Assembly (NCBI GenBank): GCA_944326055.1
Contig: CALVCT010000062.1
Span: forward strand, 1-44,567
DNA: 44,567 bases
From: an uncultured Erysipelotrichaceae bacterium
Lineage (GTDB): Bacteria > Bacillota_I > Bacilli_A > Erysipelotrichales > Erysipelotrichaceae
Direction: 5' to 3'
Shown here: one piece after another, positions 1 through 6,895 of the stretch
Layout: every line of letters begins with the position of its first letter
Position numbering within the stretch: the first letter of the stretch is position 1
Program-made: the position numbers and the translations under genes
Notes under the pieces: generated by a model
Databases searched by the model: none
Seen by the model: only the letters and a program-made list of their open reading frames with translations
Told to the model about the DNA's origin: nothing

Positions 1-208
1 TACCTTAAAGGTAGCGCTATCTATTATCTTATACATATGGGATCCAATAAGCTACAAGCGATATCCTTGATGAATATCGTTAGTACCATTACTTAATATC
101 ACAGGTATCTGAGCTCTGGAATAATCACACTGACAGAGACAGGCTATGACTGCCTTATTTTACGCCATTATGTTACGAATTAGAGGCTAAATAAGCTTTG
201 CAAGAAAA

Positions 209-229
209 GGTTTTACATGAGCTAAAACC
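209..229. repeat. Small inverted repeat (7-bp stem)
   Basis: GGTTTTA at 209-215 pairs perfectly with TAAAACC at 223-229 across a 7-base loop. It lies directly next to the stronger hairpin at 233-258, downstream of the minus-strand MazG-like gene. The two together may form a double terminator, but neither is followed by a good T-run. Confidence 0.4.
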
Positions 230-232
230 AAT

Positions 233-258
233 GAGGCAAGGTGCTTATACCTTGCCTC
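233..258 (-). terminator. Perfect 10-bp hairpin, possible terminator of the MazG-like gene
   Basis: GAGGCAAGGT at 233-242 pairs with ACCTTGCCTC at 249-258 around a 6-base loop. On the minus strand it lies about 200 bases downstream of the stop at 459. The sequence after the stem has only a weak T-rich stretch (TTGGTTTT). It is therefore a stable hairpin with uncertain terminator activity, and it could instead serve a gene that has been lost. Confidence 0.4.
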
Positions 259-458
259 TCGAAAATGCAATTTAACTGCGTAACATTTCAAAGTAAGCTA
301 CTATCTGTTTAGACTATTCTTTCTGTTTATTTGCAAAAAGTTCCGTAGCAAGCATAGAAATTGGTACCCTTTCCGTAAAAACTACTCGTTTTTGTCTGCG
401 ACAATAAGATAGATTTTTACTTGTTGGGAATATCCTAAACCCTTAGGCAACTTGAAAT

Positions 459-806
459 TTACTGATCTGTTTTGTCATTTCTCTTATTCAAGATGAACTG
501 CTCCAAATTTGTTTTATGGTTATATTTTACAGAAGCCGCTTTATCCTTGTTGATGATAATGTTATTCATATCAAGCCCATTTAATGCAGCAATAGCTACA
601 GTATAATGTATCACATCGGCTAATTCATTACCCAATTGAGTCTGTAAATCTTCCTTATCAGTTGATTTTCTTCCAGCCTTTTTGTTTAGGACCTCGGCCA
701 CCTCGCCTATTTCTTCCACCAGTTTCATAAATAAACTTTGGTCGATTCCACCATTGCTATAATGGTCAAACAAATATGCCTGTAGTTCTTCTATAGTGAC
801 TTTCAC
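459..806 (-). CDS. MazG-like nucleotide pyrophosphohydrolase
   Basis: A 115-residue single-domain all-alpha NTP pyrophosphohydrolase of the MazG-like family. These proteins hydrolyse (d)NTPs to the monophosphate and pyrophosphate, often as house-cleaning enzymes. The metal-binding signature is visible: EExxE at residues 31-35 and ExxD at 61-64 (ELADVIHY). I chose the GTG start because GGAGG lies 9 bases upstream; the ATG a few bases earlier runs into a stop after two codons. The gene stands alone, has its own promoter (840-868), and sits in DNA poor in GATC compared with the core. MazG-like genes are common cargo of integrative elements, so it may be a remnant of one. The substrate cannot be read from the sequence. 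Confidence 0.85.
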   Translation of the reverse strand: MKVTIEELQAYLFDHYSNGGIDQSLFMKLVEEIGEVAEVLNKKAGRKSTDKEDLQTQLGNELADVIHYTVAIAALNGLDMNNIIINKDKAASVKYNHKTNLEQFILNKRNDKTDQ

Positions 807-839
807 AACATAATTCCTCCGTCAAATATTATGCTGTAC

Positions 840-868
840 ATCGTAGCACACATATATGAATTTTCCAA
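840..868 (-). promoter_or_regulatory. Promoter of the MazG-like gene
   Basis: On the minus strand TTGGAA (868-863) is separated by 17 bases from TACGAT (845-840). A TG dinucleotide lies one base before the -10 box, as in extended -10 promoters. It is about 20 bases upstream of the Shine-Dalgarno sequence at 816-820. Confidence 0.5.
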
Positions 869-1180
869 TCACAATACTGCTCTGTACGGAGTAGCAGAGC
901 CAGCCATCCGCATCAACGATTAAGATAAAAGGACTTCGCGCTCGCATAGTAGTGTATTCCCTTATATCTATCCGTATCGTTTTATTTCGCCACAAGAAAC
1001 TCGCAGCACCATTTGGGCACCATTTACCGAAAAAGCACCACTAACACAGGCGATAAAAAACGCCGATAACGCGAAAAAGCATAGAGTTTATGCGGGCTTC
1101 CGGCGCTTTCTAATCCATCAACCGACCTAAAATCATCTTGCGGTAGAGTGAAAAATTCTATTATTTTTTATAATATCAGG
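869..1180. other. Gene-free, foreign-looking spacer
   Basis: No credible gene is seen. The segment around 1000-1110 is richer in CG dinucleotides than its surroundings, has no GATC, and contains short direct repeats (GCACCA, CGAAAAAGCA) plus a small GGCG/CGCC stem at 1049-1064. A minus-strand frame of about 44 codons stays open to a stop at 1024 but has no start codon and was not called. It looks like the edge of an accessory element next to the gltX terminator. Confidence 0.45.
1006..1081. repeat. Cluster of short direct repeats
   Basis: GCACCA occurs at 1006-1011, 1017-1022 and 1035-1040. The first two copies are extended to GCACCATTT. CGAAAAAGCA occurs at 1028-1037 and again at 1072-1081. 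Such clusters can be recombinase or replication-protein binding sites, or chance. No integrase lies in the window to support either role. Confidence 0.4.
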
Positions 1181-1185
1181 CAAAG

Positions 1186-1236
1186 AAAAAGGAGTGTTGG
1201 CCTGAGTTATTCACTCGAGGCTTTTACACACTCCTT
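1186..1236 (-). terminator. gltX terminator, probably bidirectional
   Basis: AAGGAGTGT (1189-1197) pairs with ACACTCCTT (1228-1236). Inside lies a second stem pairing the GCCTGAGT side with the ACTCGAGGC side. On the minus strand the stem is followed by TTTTTCTTTG, as in an intrinsic terminator. It begins 7 bases after the gltX stop and separates gltX from the foreign-looking flank. Confidence 0.8.
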
Positions 1237-1242
1237 CTTTCT

Positions 1243-2697
1243 TTACGATAATTTTTTAAGAGCGATATCGATACGTCGCAGAGTTTCACTTTTACCTAAG
1301 ATACAAGATAATTCGATCGCTCCACCTGGTGTGAAGGCCTTTCCACTGAGAGCTACTCTTATAGGATACATGAGGACACCATTTTTGACCCCCATCTTTT
1401 GAGCTAGGTCGACAAGGCCTGTATAGATCGTATCATGATCATATGAGTCGATGCTTTCAAGGAAACTTCTCGCTTCTATAAGAGAGTTTCTAGCTATCTC
1501 AGGATCAGTCTTCATCTTTTTGTTGCGATAAAGTTCAATGTCATAATCTGGTAGTTCATCAAAGAAATCGAGCATTTCTTCGATCTCACTCAAGATATTC
1601 ACACGCTCTTTAAGAATATGAGCGATAGCTTTATGATCATATGGACCTTTCACAGCTTTTTTGATATATGGATCGACAAGTTCAGCATAGCGATCAAAAT
1701 CCATTTCTCGCATGTAGACGCCATTCATCCATTTGAGTTTTTCTATATCGAAGATCGCACCTGAGGTACCGATCCTTTTGACATTGAATGCTTGCGCTAA
1801 CTCATCTAGTGAATAGATCTCTCTTTCCTCCTCTGGTGCCCAACCCAAAAGAGCTATATAGTTGAGGATGGCCTCTGGCAGGTAACCCTTAGCTACAAGA
1901 TCTTGGAAAGATGCATCGCCATTTCTTTTTGATAGTTTGTGATGTTCATCTTTCATGACAGGTGGACAATGGATATAGCGAGGCTTTGGCCATCCTAGGG
2001 CCTCATATAGTAGATTATACTTTGGTGTACTTGATAGATACTCGTTGCCTCTTACGACATCAGTGATCTCCATAAGATGGTCATCGATGACATTAGCGAA
2101 GTTATATGTAGGGAAACCATCTGACTTAAGCAATATCATCTCATCTAATGTCGCGTTATCAACTGTTATCGTACCGTAAACTTCATCATCAAAAGAGGTC
2201 TCCCCGTTTGGGTCGATATTTTGTCTTATAACGTACGGTTCGCCACTTGCGACACGTCTTTCGATCTCTTCTTTCGATAATCTCTTGCATGGATCACGAT
2301 AGATGAAAGATTCACCTTTAGCTTCTGCAACTTCTTTTTGCGCTTGGATGTCTTCTTCATGACAGAAGCAGATATGGGCCTTTCCCATCTCTACAAGTTT
2401 CATTGCATATTCTTTATATAATCCCTGTTTTACTCGTTCTGATTGGACATATGGTCCATATGGACCTCCGACATCTGGTCCTTCATCGTGCTTTAAACCA
2501 CAGGCTTTGAGCGTATCATAGATGATGTCTGTAGCGCCTTCGATCAAACGCTCTTGGTCTGTATCTTCGATACGCAATATGAATTTACCGTTTTCATTTT
2601 TCTTTGCCACAAGATATGCATAGAGCGCTGTCCTTAGGTTTCCGATATGCATATATCCGGTAGGACTTGGGGCAAATCTCGTTCTGATCTCTTTCAT
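1243..2697 (-). CDS. gltX: Glutamyl-tRNA synthetase
   Basis: A 484-residue class I aminoacyl-tRNA synthetase that charges tRNA-Glu (and, in many Firmicutes, tRNA-Gln for later amidation). The ATP-site HIGH motif is at residues 17-20 as HIGN, within PSPTGYMHIGN. The KMSKS-type loop is KLSKR at residues 254-258. Cysteines 110, 112 and 137 lie where many GltX proteins carry a zinc-binding insertion. Length is normal. The ATG start is preceded by AGAGGT. The gene is transcribed alone, divergently from ktrB, with a hairpin terminator just past its stop. Whether it is discriminating or non-discriminating cannot be told here. Confidence 0.97.
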   Translation of the reverse strand: MKEIRTRFAPSPTGYMHIGNLRTALYAYLVAKKNENGKFILRIEDTDQERLIEGATDIIYDTLKACGLKHDEGPDVGGPYGPYVQSERVKQGLYKEYAMKLVEMGKAHICFCHEEDIQAQKEVAEAKGESFIYRDPCKRLSKEEIERRVASGEPYVIRQNIDPNGETSFDDEVYGTITVDNATLDEMILLKSDGFPTYNFANVIDDHLMEITDVVRGNEYLSSTPKYNLLYEALGWPKPRYIHCPPVMKDEHHKLSKRNGDASFQDLVAKGYLPEAILNYIALLGWAPEEEREIYSLDELAQAFNVKRIGTSGAIFDIEKLKWMNGVYMREMDFDRYAELVDPYIKKAVKGPYDHKAIAHILKERVNILSEIEEMLDFFDELPDYDIELYRNKKMKTDPEIARNSLIEARSFLESIDSYDHDTIYTGLVDLAQKMGVKNGVLMYPIRVALSGKAFTPGGAIELSCILGKSETLRRIDIALKKLS

Positions 2698-2723
2698 TTC
2701 ATTACCTCTTTTTTAACTTAAAT

Positions 2724-2752
2724 ATTCTAATATCAAATCTTCATAAAGTCTA
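2724..2752 (-). promoter_or_regulatory. gltX promoter
   Basis: On the minus strand TAGACT (2752-2747) is 17 bases from TAGAAT (2729-2724). It gives a short leader with AGAGGT before the gltX ATG. Its -35 box directly abuts that of the opposing ktrB promoter. Confidence 0.55.
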
Positions 2753-2781
2753 TTGTTTTATTGTAATCACTGATATAGAAT
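2753..2781 (+). promoter_or_regulatory. ktrB promoter
   Basis: TTGTTT (2753-2758), a 17-base spacer, then TAGAAT (2776-2781). The predicted transcript start is about 2788, so translation must begin at or after that point. This rules out the GTG at 2783. Confidence 0.6.
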
Positions 2782-2800
2782 AGTGCTCATGGGTGGATAT

Positions 2801-4177
2801 ATGCAGAAGTTTCGTACTTACCTTTTTTCTAAATTCAAAGCTCCGACTATATTGACTATGAGCTTTGCATTTTTGATATTAACAGGCGCGATACTCTTGT
2901 GTTTTCCGTTTGCTAATGCTAGAGAACCGATGGGTTTTATCGACAATCTATTTACAGCGACGACTTCAACTTGCGTCACAGGTCTGACCGTCACATCGAT
3001 CGGTGATCAGTATAGTACGATAGGACATATCATCATATTGCTTTTGATCCAATTTGGTGGACTTGGCCTTATGACTTTTATTTCGATCATTCTGATCTAC
3101 TTACATAACAATCTAGAACTCAAAGAACGTTCTTTATTGAAAGACGCTTTGAATAAGTTGGATTATCATGATATTAGATCTTATATCCGTGATATCTTCA
3201 AATTTACGATCGCTATCGAACTCATCGGTGCACTGATATTGATGACACAATTCATACCAGAATATGGTCTTATACAGGGTGCGTGGACTAGTATCTTTCT
3301 AGCTGTCAGTGCCTTCTGTAATGCTGGTATCGATATCTTCCCTGGTACATCATCACTGATACCATACAACGGTAATTTTGTCATCATCCTTACGATCGCA
3401 GGACTTATCATCTCTGGTGGTCTTGGCTTTGCTGTATGGATCGATTATAAGAAGAAATTAGGAAATTTTCTTGCTCTTAAGCGCAAGATAACGATGTATG
3501 CATATAAATTGCGTTTCAATACGAAGCTAGCTGTTATGATGACGATCATCATCTTGCTTTCTGGTACTGTCTTTATCTTTATCAGTGAATTTGATGGTGC
3601 ACTGAAGGACATGTCACTGATCGATAAGATGCTAAATGCTTTCTTCAATACGGTCACACTTAGGACGGCAGGCTTCTCATCCTTTGATTATACGATCATC
3701 AATAGGGCTACAAAGATGATCATGATCATCATAATGTTTATTGGTGGATCCCCAGGAGGAACTGCTGGTGGTATCAAGACGACGACTTTCTTTTTGTTGA
3801 TGTATGCACTATATTGCGAACTCAAAAAGTCGCGCTATATGAATGTCTTTGGCAAACATATCAAAAAAGCCAATTTCATCAGTGCATATGCGATATTCAT
3901 GATGTATCTCATCGTCTGTATCGTCGCTTTGACGATCATGATGATGATCGAAGACTTTAGTTCTTTAGATATCTTATTTGAGATAGTAAGTGCTATTGGT
4001 ACAGTTGGTCTGACTGTGGGTATCACAAGTAGTCTATCTGTAGTCAGTAAATTGATCATTATCGCTTTGATGTTTATCGGACGAGTAGGTCCGATCACAA
4101 TAGCTTATGCACTAAGAAATAATGCAAAACGTGATATGAATCTACGTTATCCAGCAACGGATGTAATAGTGGGGTGA
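2801..4177 (+). CDS. ktrB: Potassium uptake channel subunit (KtrB/TrkH family)
   Basis: A polytopic membrane protein of about 458 residues that forms the K+-translocating pore of a Ktr/Trk system. The four pore-loop repeats are recognisable: STCVTGLTV near residue 60, AFCNAGID near 180, LRTAGFSSFD near 290 and AIGTVGLTVG near 405. The gating loop GSPGGTAGGIKTTT follows the third repeat. ATG 2801 was chosen because GGGTGG lies just upstream. An in-frame ATG at 2789 falls exactly where the promoter would start transcription and is an alternative leaderless start. ktrA follows after 4 bases, so pore and regulatory subunit are co-expressed. KtrB fits better than TrkH given the pairing with a single short KtrA. 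Confidence 0.93.
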   Translation: MQKFRTYLFSKFKAPTILTMSFAFLILTGAILLCFPFANAREPMGFIDNLFTATTSTCVTGLTVTSIGDQYSTIGHIIILLLIQFGGLGLMTFISIILIYLHNNLELKERSLLKDALNKLDYHDIRSYIRDIFKFTIAIELIGALILMTQFIPEYGLIQGAWTSIFLAVSAFCNAGIDIFPGTSSLIPYNGNFVIILTIAGLIISGGLGFAVWIDYKKKLGNFLALKRKITMYAYKLRFNTKLAVMMTIIILLSGTVFIFISEFDGALKDMSLIDKMLNAFFNTVTLRTAGFSSFDYTIINRATKMIMIIIMFIGGSPGGTAGGIKTTTFFLLMYALYCELKKSRYMNVFGKHIKKANFISAYAIFMMYLIVCIVALTIMMMIEDFSSLDILFEIVSAIGTVGLTVGITSSLSVVSKLIIIALMFIGRVGPITIAYALRNNAKRDMNLRYPATDVIVG

Positions 4178-4181
4178 AGAT

Positions 4182-4853
4182 ATGAAAAAGACTTATCTAG
4201 TATTAGGACTTGGGATCTTCGGATCTTCAGCAGCTAAAGAATTGACAAAATATGGACAAGATGTCATCGCTATCGATAAGGACATGGCTTGTGTTGAAAG
4301 GCTAGATGAATTCGTCACTCAAGCTGTCTGTCTAGATTTTACTGACATCGATGAGTTAAGAGCTGTCGGCGTTGCTGATGCGAATGCAGCTATCATTGCG
4401 ACTGGCAGTCGTCTTGAAGAGTCTATCTTAGCGATCATGAACCTCAAACAACTTGGTGTTCCTTTTATCTTAGCTAAGGCAAAAAACAAGCGCTATGGTG
4501 AGATCATGAGCAAATGTGGCGCTGATAAGATCGTTTTGCCAGAGAAAGAAGCTGGTATAAGGATGGCTAAGACTTTATTGGCGTGGAACGTTATCGATCT
4601 CATGGATATCGATAGTGATTATTCGATCATGGAGATCAAAATCCCTGCATCATGGGTCGGAAAATCTCTGATCGATCTTGATATCCGTAATCGTTATGGA
4701 ATGAATGCTCTTGGTATAAAGTCAGGAGCAGAACATAAGTTATCGATCAATCCTGATCCATCATATGCTTTTGGAGCAGATGATGCAGTGCTTGTCGTTG
4801 CACAAAAGGACATCTTCAAACATTACGATGAACTACTAAAAGAAAGAGGATAA
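4182..4853 (+). CDS. ktrA: Ktr/Trk potassium system regulatory subunit, RCK protein
   Basis: A 223-residue cytosolic RCK protein that forms a nucleotide-gated ring on the KtrB pore. The Rossmann nucleotide-binding motif GLGIFG is at residues 9-14 with the acidic D32 at the end of beta-2. The N-terminal TrkA-N domain spans about 1-130 and the TrkA-C domain about 140-220, typical of single-unit KtrA. GGGGTGA precedes the ATG. The gene lies 4 bases after ktrB and is followed one base later by the TSCPD gene, so all belong to one operon. Confidence 0.94.
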   Translation: MKKTYLVLGLGIFGSSAAKELTKYGQDVIAIDKDMACVERLDEFVTQAVCLDFTDIDELRAVGVADANAAIIATGSRLEESILAIMNLKQLGVPFILAKAKNKRYGEIMSKCGADKIVLPEKEAGIRMAKTLLAWNVIDLMDIDSDYSIMEIKIPASWVGKSLIDLDIRNRYGMNALGIKSGAEHKLSINPDPSYAFGADDAVLVVAQKDIFKHYDELLKERG

Positions 4854-4854
4854 A

Positions 4855-5115
4855 ATGCAAACATTCGAATATATACCAACTGGCGTGTGCTCACGCAAGT
4901 TCATCTTCGAGATCGAAGGTGATAAGATCAAAGATTTAAAGGTCATTGGTGGTTGTAATGGTAATCTGAAAGGGGTCAGTAGTCTTTTAAAAGGCATGGA
5001 TATAAATGAAGTAATTACCCGTCTTAAAGACATCCATTGTGGTAATAAAGAAACTTCATGTCCAGATCAAATAGCACGAGCCTTGGAAGACTATGTAACT
5101 CATGTCGAGAGTTAG
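4855..5115 (+). CDS. Small four-cysteine TSCPD-domain protein, function unknown
   Basis: An 86-residue protein matching the TIGR03905-type TSCPD family, named after a conserved Thr-Ser-Cys-Pro-Asp motif seen here at residues 67-71. Four cysteines (12, 34, 62, 69) are positioned as in that family and could bind a metal or Fe-S centre, but no function is established. A related domain occurs at the end of some vitamin B12-dependent ribonucleotide reductases. The start follows an AGAGG site overlapping the end of ktrA. Its last bases overlap the start of the first ABC exporter gene, so it is translated within the same operon. Family assignment is good; role unknown. Confidence 0.85.
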   Translation: MQTFEYIPTGVCSRKFIFEIEGDKIKDLKVIGGCNGNLKGVSSLLKGMDINEVITRLKDIHCGNKETSCPDQIARALEDYVTHVES

Positions 5116-6895
5116 ATTCATCTTCGATCATCTTGGAAACTATAAACTACCACTTTTGATCTTACTTTTTGTAACGATCATCTATGCAGGGATCAATCTG
5201 ATCCCAAATCTAGTAATCAGCTTCTTGATCGATAATGTCATAAACGGTGAAGAAGTCAATTCTTTTGTACCGCAGATTCTTGACAGTTTACTTAATGGTA
5301 CGGCATATATCAAAGAAAACATTTGGATCATTGCGGTACTTTTGGTGTTTATCTATCTTTTGGTCGCACTTTTTATGAACATAAGGCAAAGGCTTCAAGG
5401 TGAGATAGCTGAGAATTTATGTGAGGAGATACGTAATGATCTCTATTCGCATATTCAACTGTTGCCCTATAGTTATCATGTCAAGGTCAAGACCGGAGAA
5501 CTTATCCAAAAGTGCACTTCTGATGTCGACATGGTCAGGCGTTTTTTCAGCGGACAGTTTGCAGAGATTTTTTATATCTTGAGCACGGCCCTGATCGCTC
5601 TTATCGTCGTTATCAATATCAATGCCAAGTTATCACTTTTCATGATGATCAGTCTTGTGATCATCTTCATATATTCATATATCTTCTTTAAACAGGTGCA
5701 AAAACAATTCAGACTCTCTGATGAAGAAGAAGCGGTCTTATCTACAGTCATTCAGGAATCGCTTAGTGGCATCAGAGTGATCAAAGCGTTTAACAGAGAG
5801 CTATATGAGATCGAAAGATTCGCTAAAGAAAACAAAAAATACCAAGATGTCACATTAAAGATGATCCATTATCTTGGAGGATATTGGTCTTCATCTTATG
5901 TTATATGTCTTTTTGGTATCCTTCTTGTTGTCGTGATGGGCGTCTTTGAGGTAAGAGCTGGCACTTTAAGTGTTGGTAATCTCACTGTCTTCATCTCCTA
6001 TCAAACAACAGTCCTATACTCGATGCGTCAATTAGGTCGTATCTTGTCTGACTTCGGTAAACTCACAGTTTCTATCGATCGTTTAGATGGCATCTTAAAG
6101 GAAGAAGCAGAAGATATAAATGATGGTATAGAGACTGACCTTAAGGGAGATATCGCCTTTGATCATGTATCTTTTGAATATGATGATGATCATCGTAAAG
6201 TCTTAGATGATATAAATATGACGATCAAAAAAGATGAGACGATCGCGATCATTGGCCCGACTGGTTCTGGAAAATCAACACTAGTTTCTTTACTTTCAAG
6301 GCTGTATGAGCCAACAAGTGGCAAGATAACGATCAGTGGTGTCGATATCAGAGATATCAAGAAGGGTTATCTGCGCGACAATGTCGGTATCATTTTGCAA
6401 GAGCCATTCCTTTTCTCACGATCGATCATGGATAACTTAAAGATCGTTGATGATAGAGCAAGTGAAGAAGAGGTCTATGAGGCAACTAGACTAGCTGCTG
6501 TGCATGATGTCATAACAGAATTCGACAGAGGCTATAAGACTTTAGTCGGTGAAAAAGGCGTGACCCTCTCCGGCGGTCAAAAACAAAGGATCGCGATCGC
6601 TAGAACACTGATGAAGAAGACGCCGATACTGATCTTTGATGACTCGTTGAGTGCAGTCGATACGGAAACTGACGCAACTATCAGAGCAGCTATCAGATCA
6701 CTTTCTGGCAATATGACGACTATCATCATTACTCAACGTGTTGCTTCTGCGAAGGATTGTGATAGGATCTTTGTATTAGAAGATGGAAAGATCACTGATA
6801 GTGGTACTCATGATGAACTCATCAATCGTGAAGGTCTATATAAGCGTATAGACGAGATCCAAAGTCAGATCGTCTTAGATGAGGAGGTGAGATGA
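5102..6895 (+). CDS. ABC exporter half-transporter, subunit with degenerate ATP site
   Basis: A 597-residue ABC half-transporter with an N-terminal six-helix membrane domain (about 15-320) and a C-terminal ATPase. Walker A is GPTGSGKST (385-393), the signature LSGGQ is 489-493 and Walker B is ILIFD (509-513). The residue after Walker B is Asp514 rather than Glu, and the switch His is replaced by Gln545. This Asp/Gln pair is the hallmark of the non-catalytic subunit in heterodimeric exporters such as TM287/288. It overlaps the partner gene by an ATGA-type junction and starts inside the TSCPD gene. The substrate is unknown; such pairs export drugs or peptides. Confidence 0.92.
   Translation: MSRVRFIFDHLGNYKLPLLILLFVTIIYAGINLIPNLVISFLIDNVINGEEVNSFVPQILDSLLNGTAYIKENIWIIAVLLVFIYLLVALFMNIRQRLQGEIAENLCEEIRNDLYSHIQLLPYSYHVKVKTGELIQKCTSDVDMVRRFFSGQFAEIFYILSTALIALIVVININAKLSLFMMISLVIIFIYSYIFFKQVQKQFRLSDEEEAVLSTVIQESLSGIRVIKAFNRELYEIERFAKENKKYQDVTLKMIHYLGGYWSSSYVICLFGILLVVVMGVFEVRAGTLSVGNLTVFISYQTTVLYSMRQLGRILSDFGKLTVSIDRLDGILKEEAEDINDGIETDLKGDIAFDHVSFEYDDDHRKVLDDINMTIKKDETIAIIGPTGSGKSTLVSLLSRLYEPTSGKITISGVDIRDIKKGYLRDNVGIILQEPFLFSRSIMDNLKIVDDRASEEEVYEATRLAAVHDVITEFDRGYKTLVGEKGVTLSGGQKQRIAIARTLMKKTPILIFDDSLSAVDTETDATIRAAIRSLSGNMTTIIITQRVASAKDCDRIFVLEDGKITDSGTHDELINREGLYKRIDEIQSQIVLDEEVR

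Larger units (their letters stand above)
1..458. other. Non-coding left flank
   Basis: I see no convincing gene in this stretch. It holds small inverted repeats (the first 13 bases; CGATAT/ATATCG at 59-79) and two clearer hairpins at 209-229 and 233-258. It contains only one GATC, whereas core DNA further right has about one per 50 bases. The composition and lack of genes fit decayed or accessory DNA next to the MazG-like gene. This is an inference from composition only. Confidence 0.5.

Noticed and set aside
905-960. Short minus-strand frame starting near 946 upstream of the MazG-like gene
   Set aside because: About 40 codons, no ribosome site, overlaps the promoter of the MazG-like gene.
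1024-1165. Minus-strand open frame of about 44 codons in the foreign-looking spacer
   Set aside because: It has no start codon or ribosome site and contains repeats; not called as a gene.
3181-4098. Long antisense frames opposite ktrB and other genes
   Set aside because: They are mirror frames of real genes, with low-complexity products and no ribosome sites.
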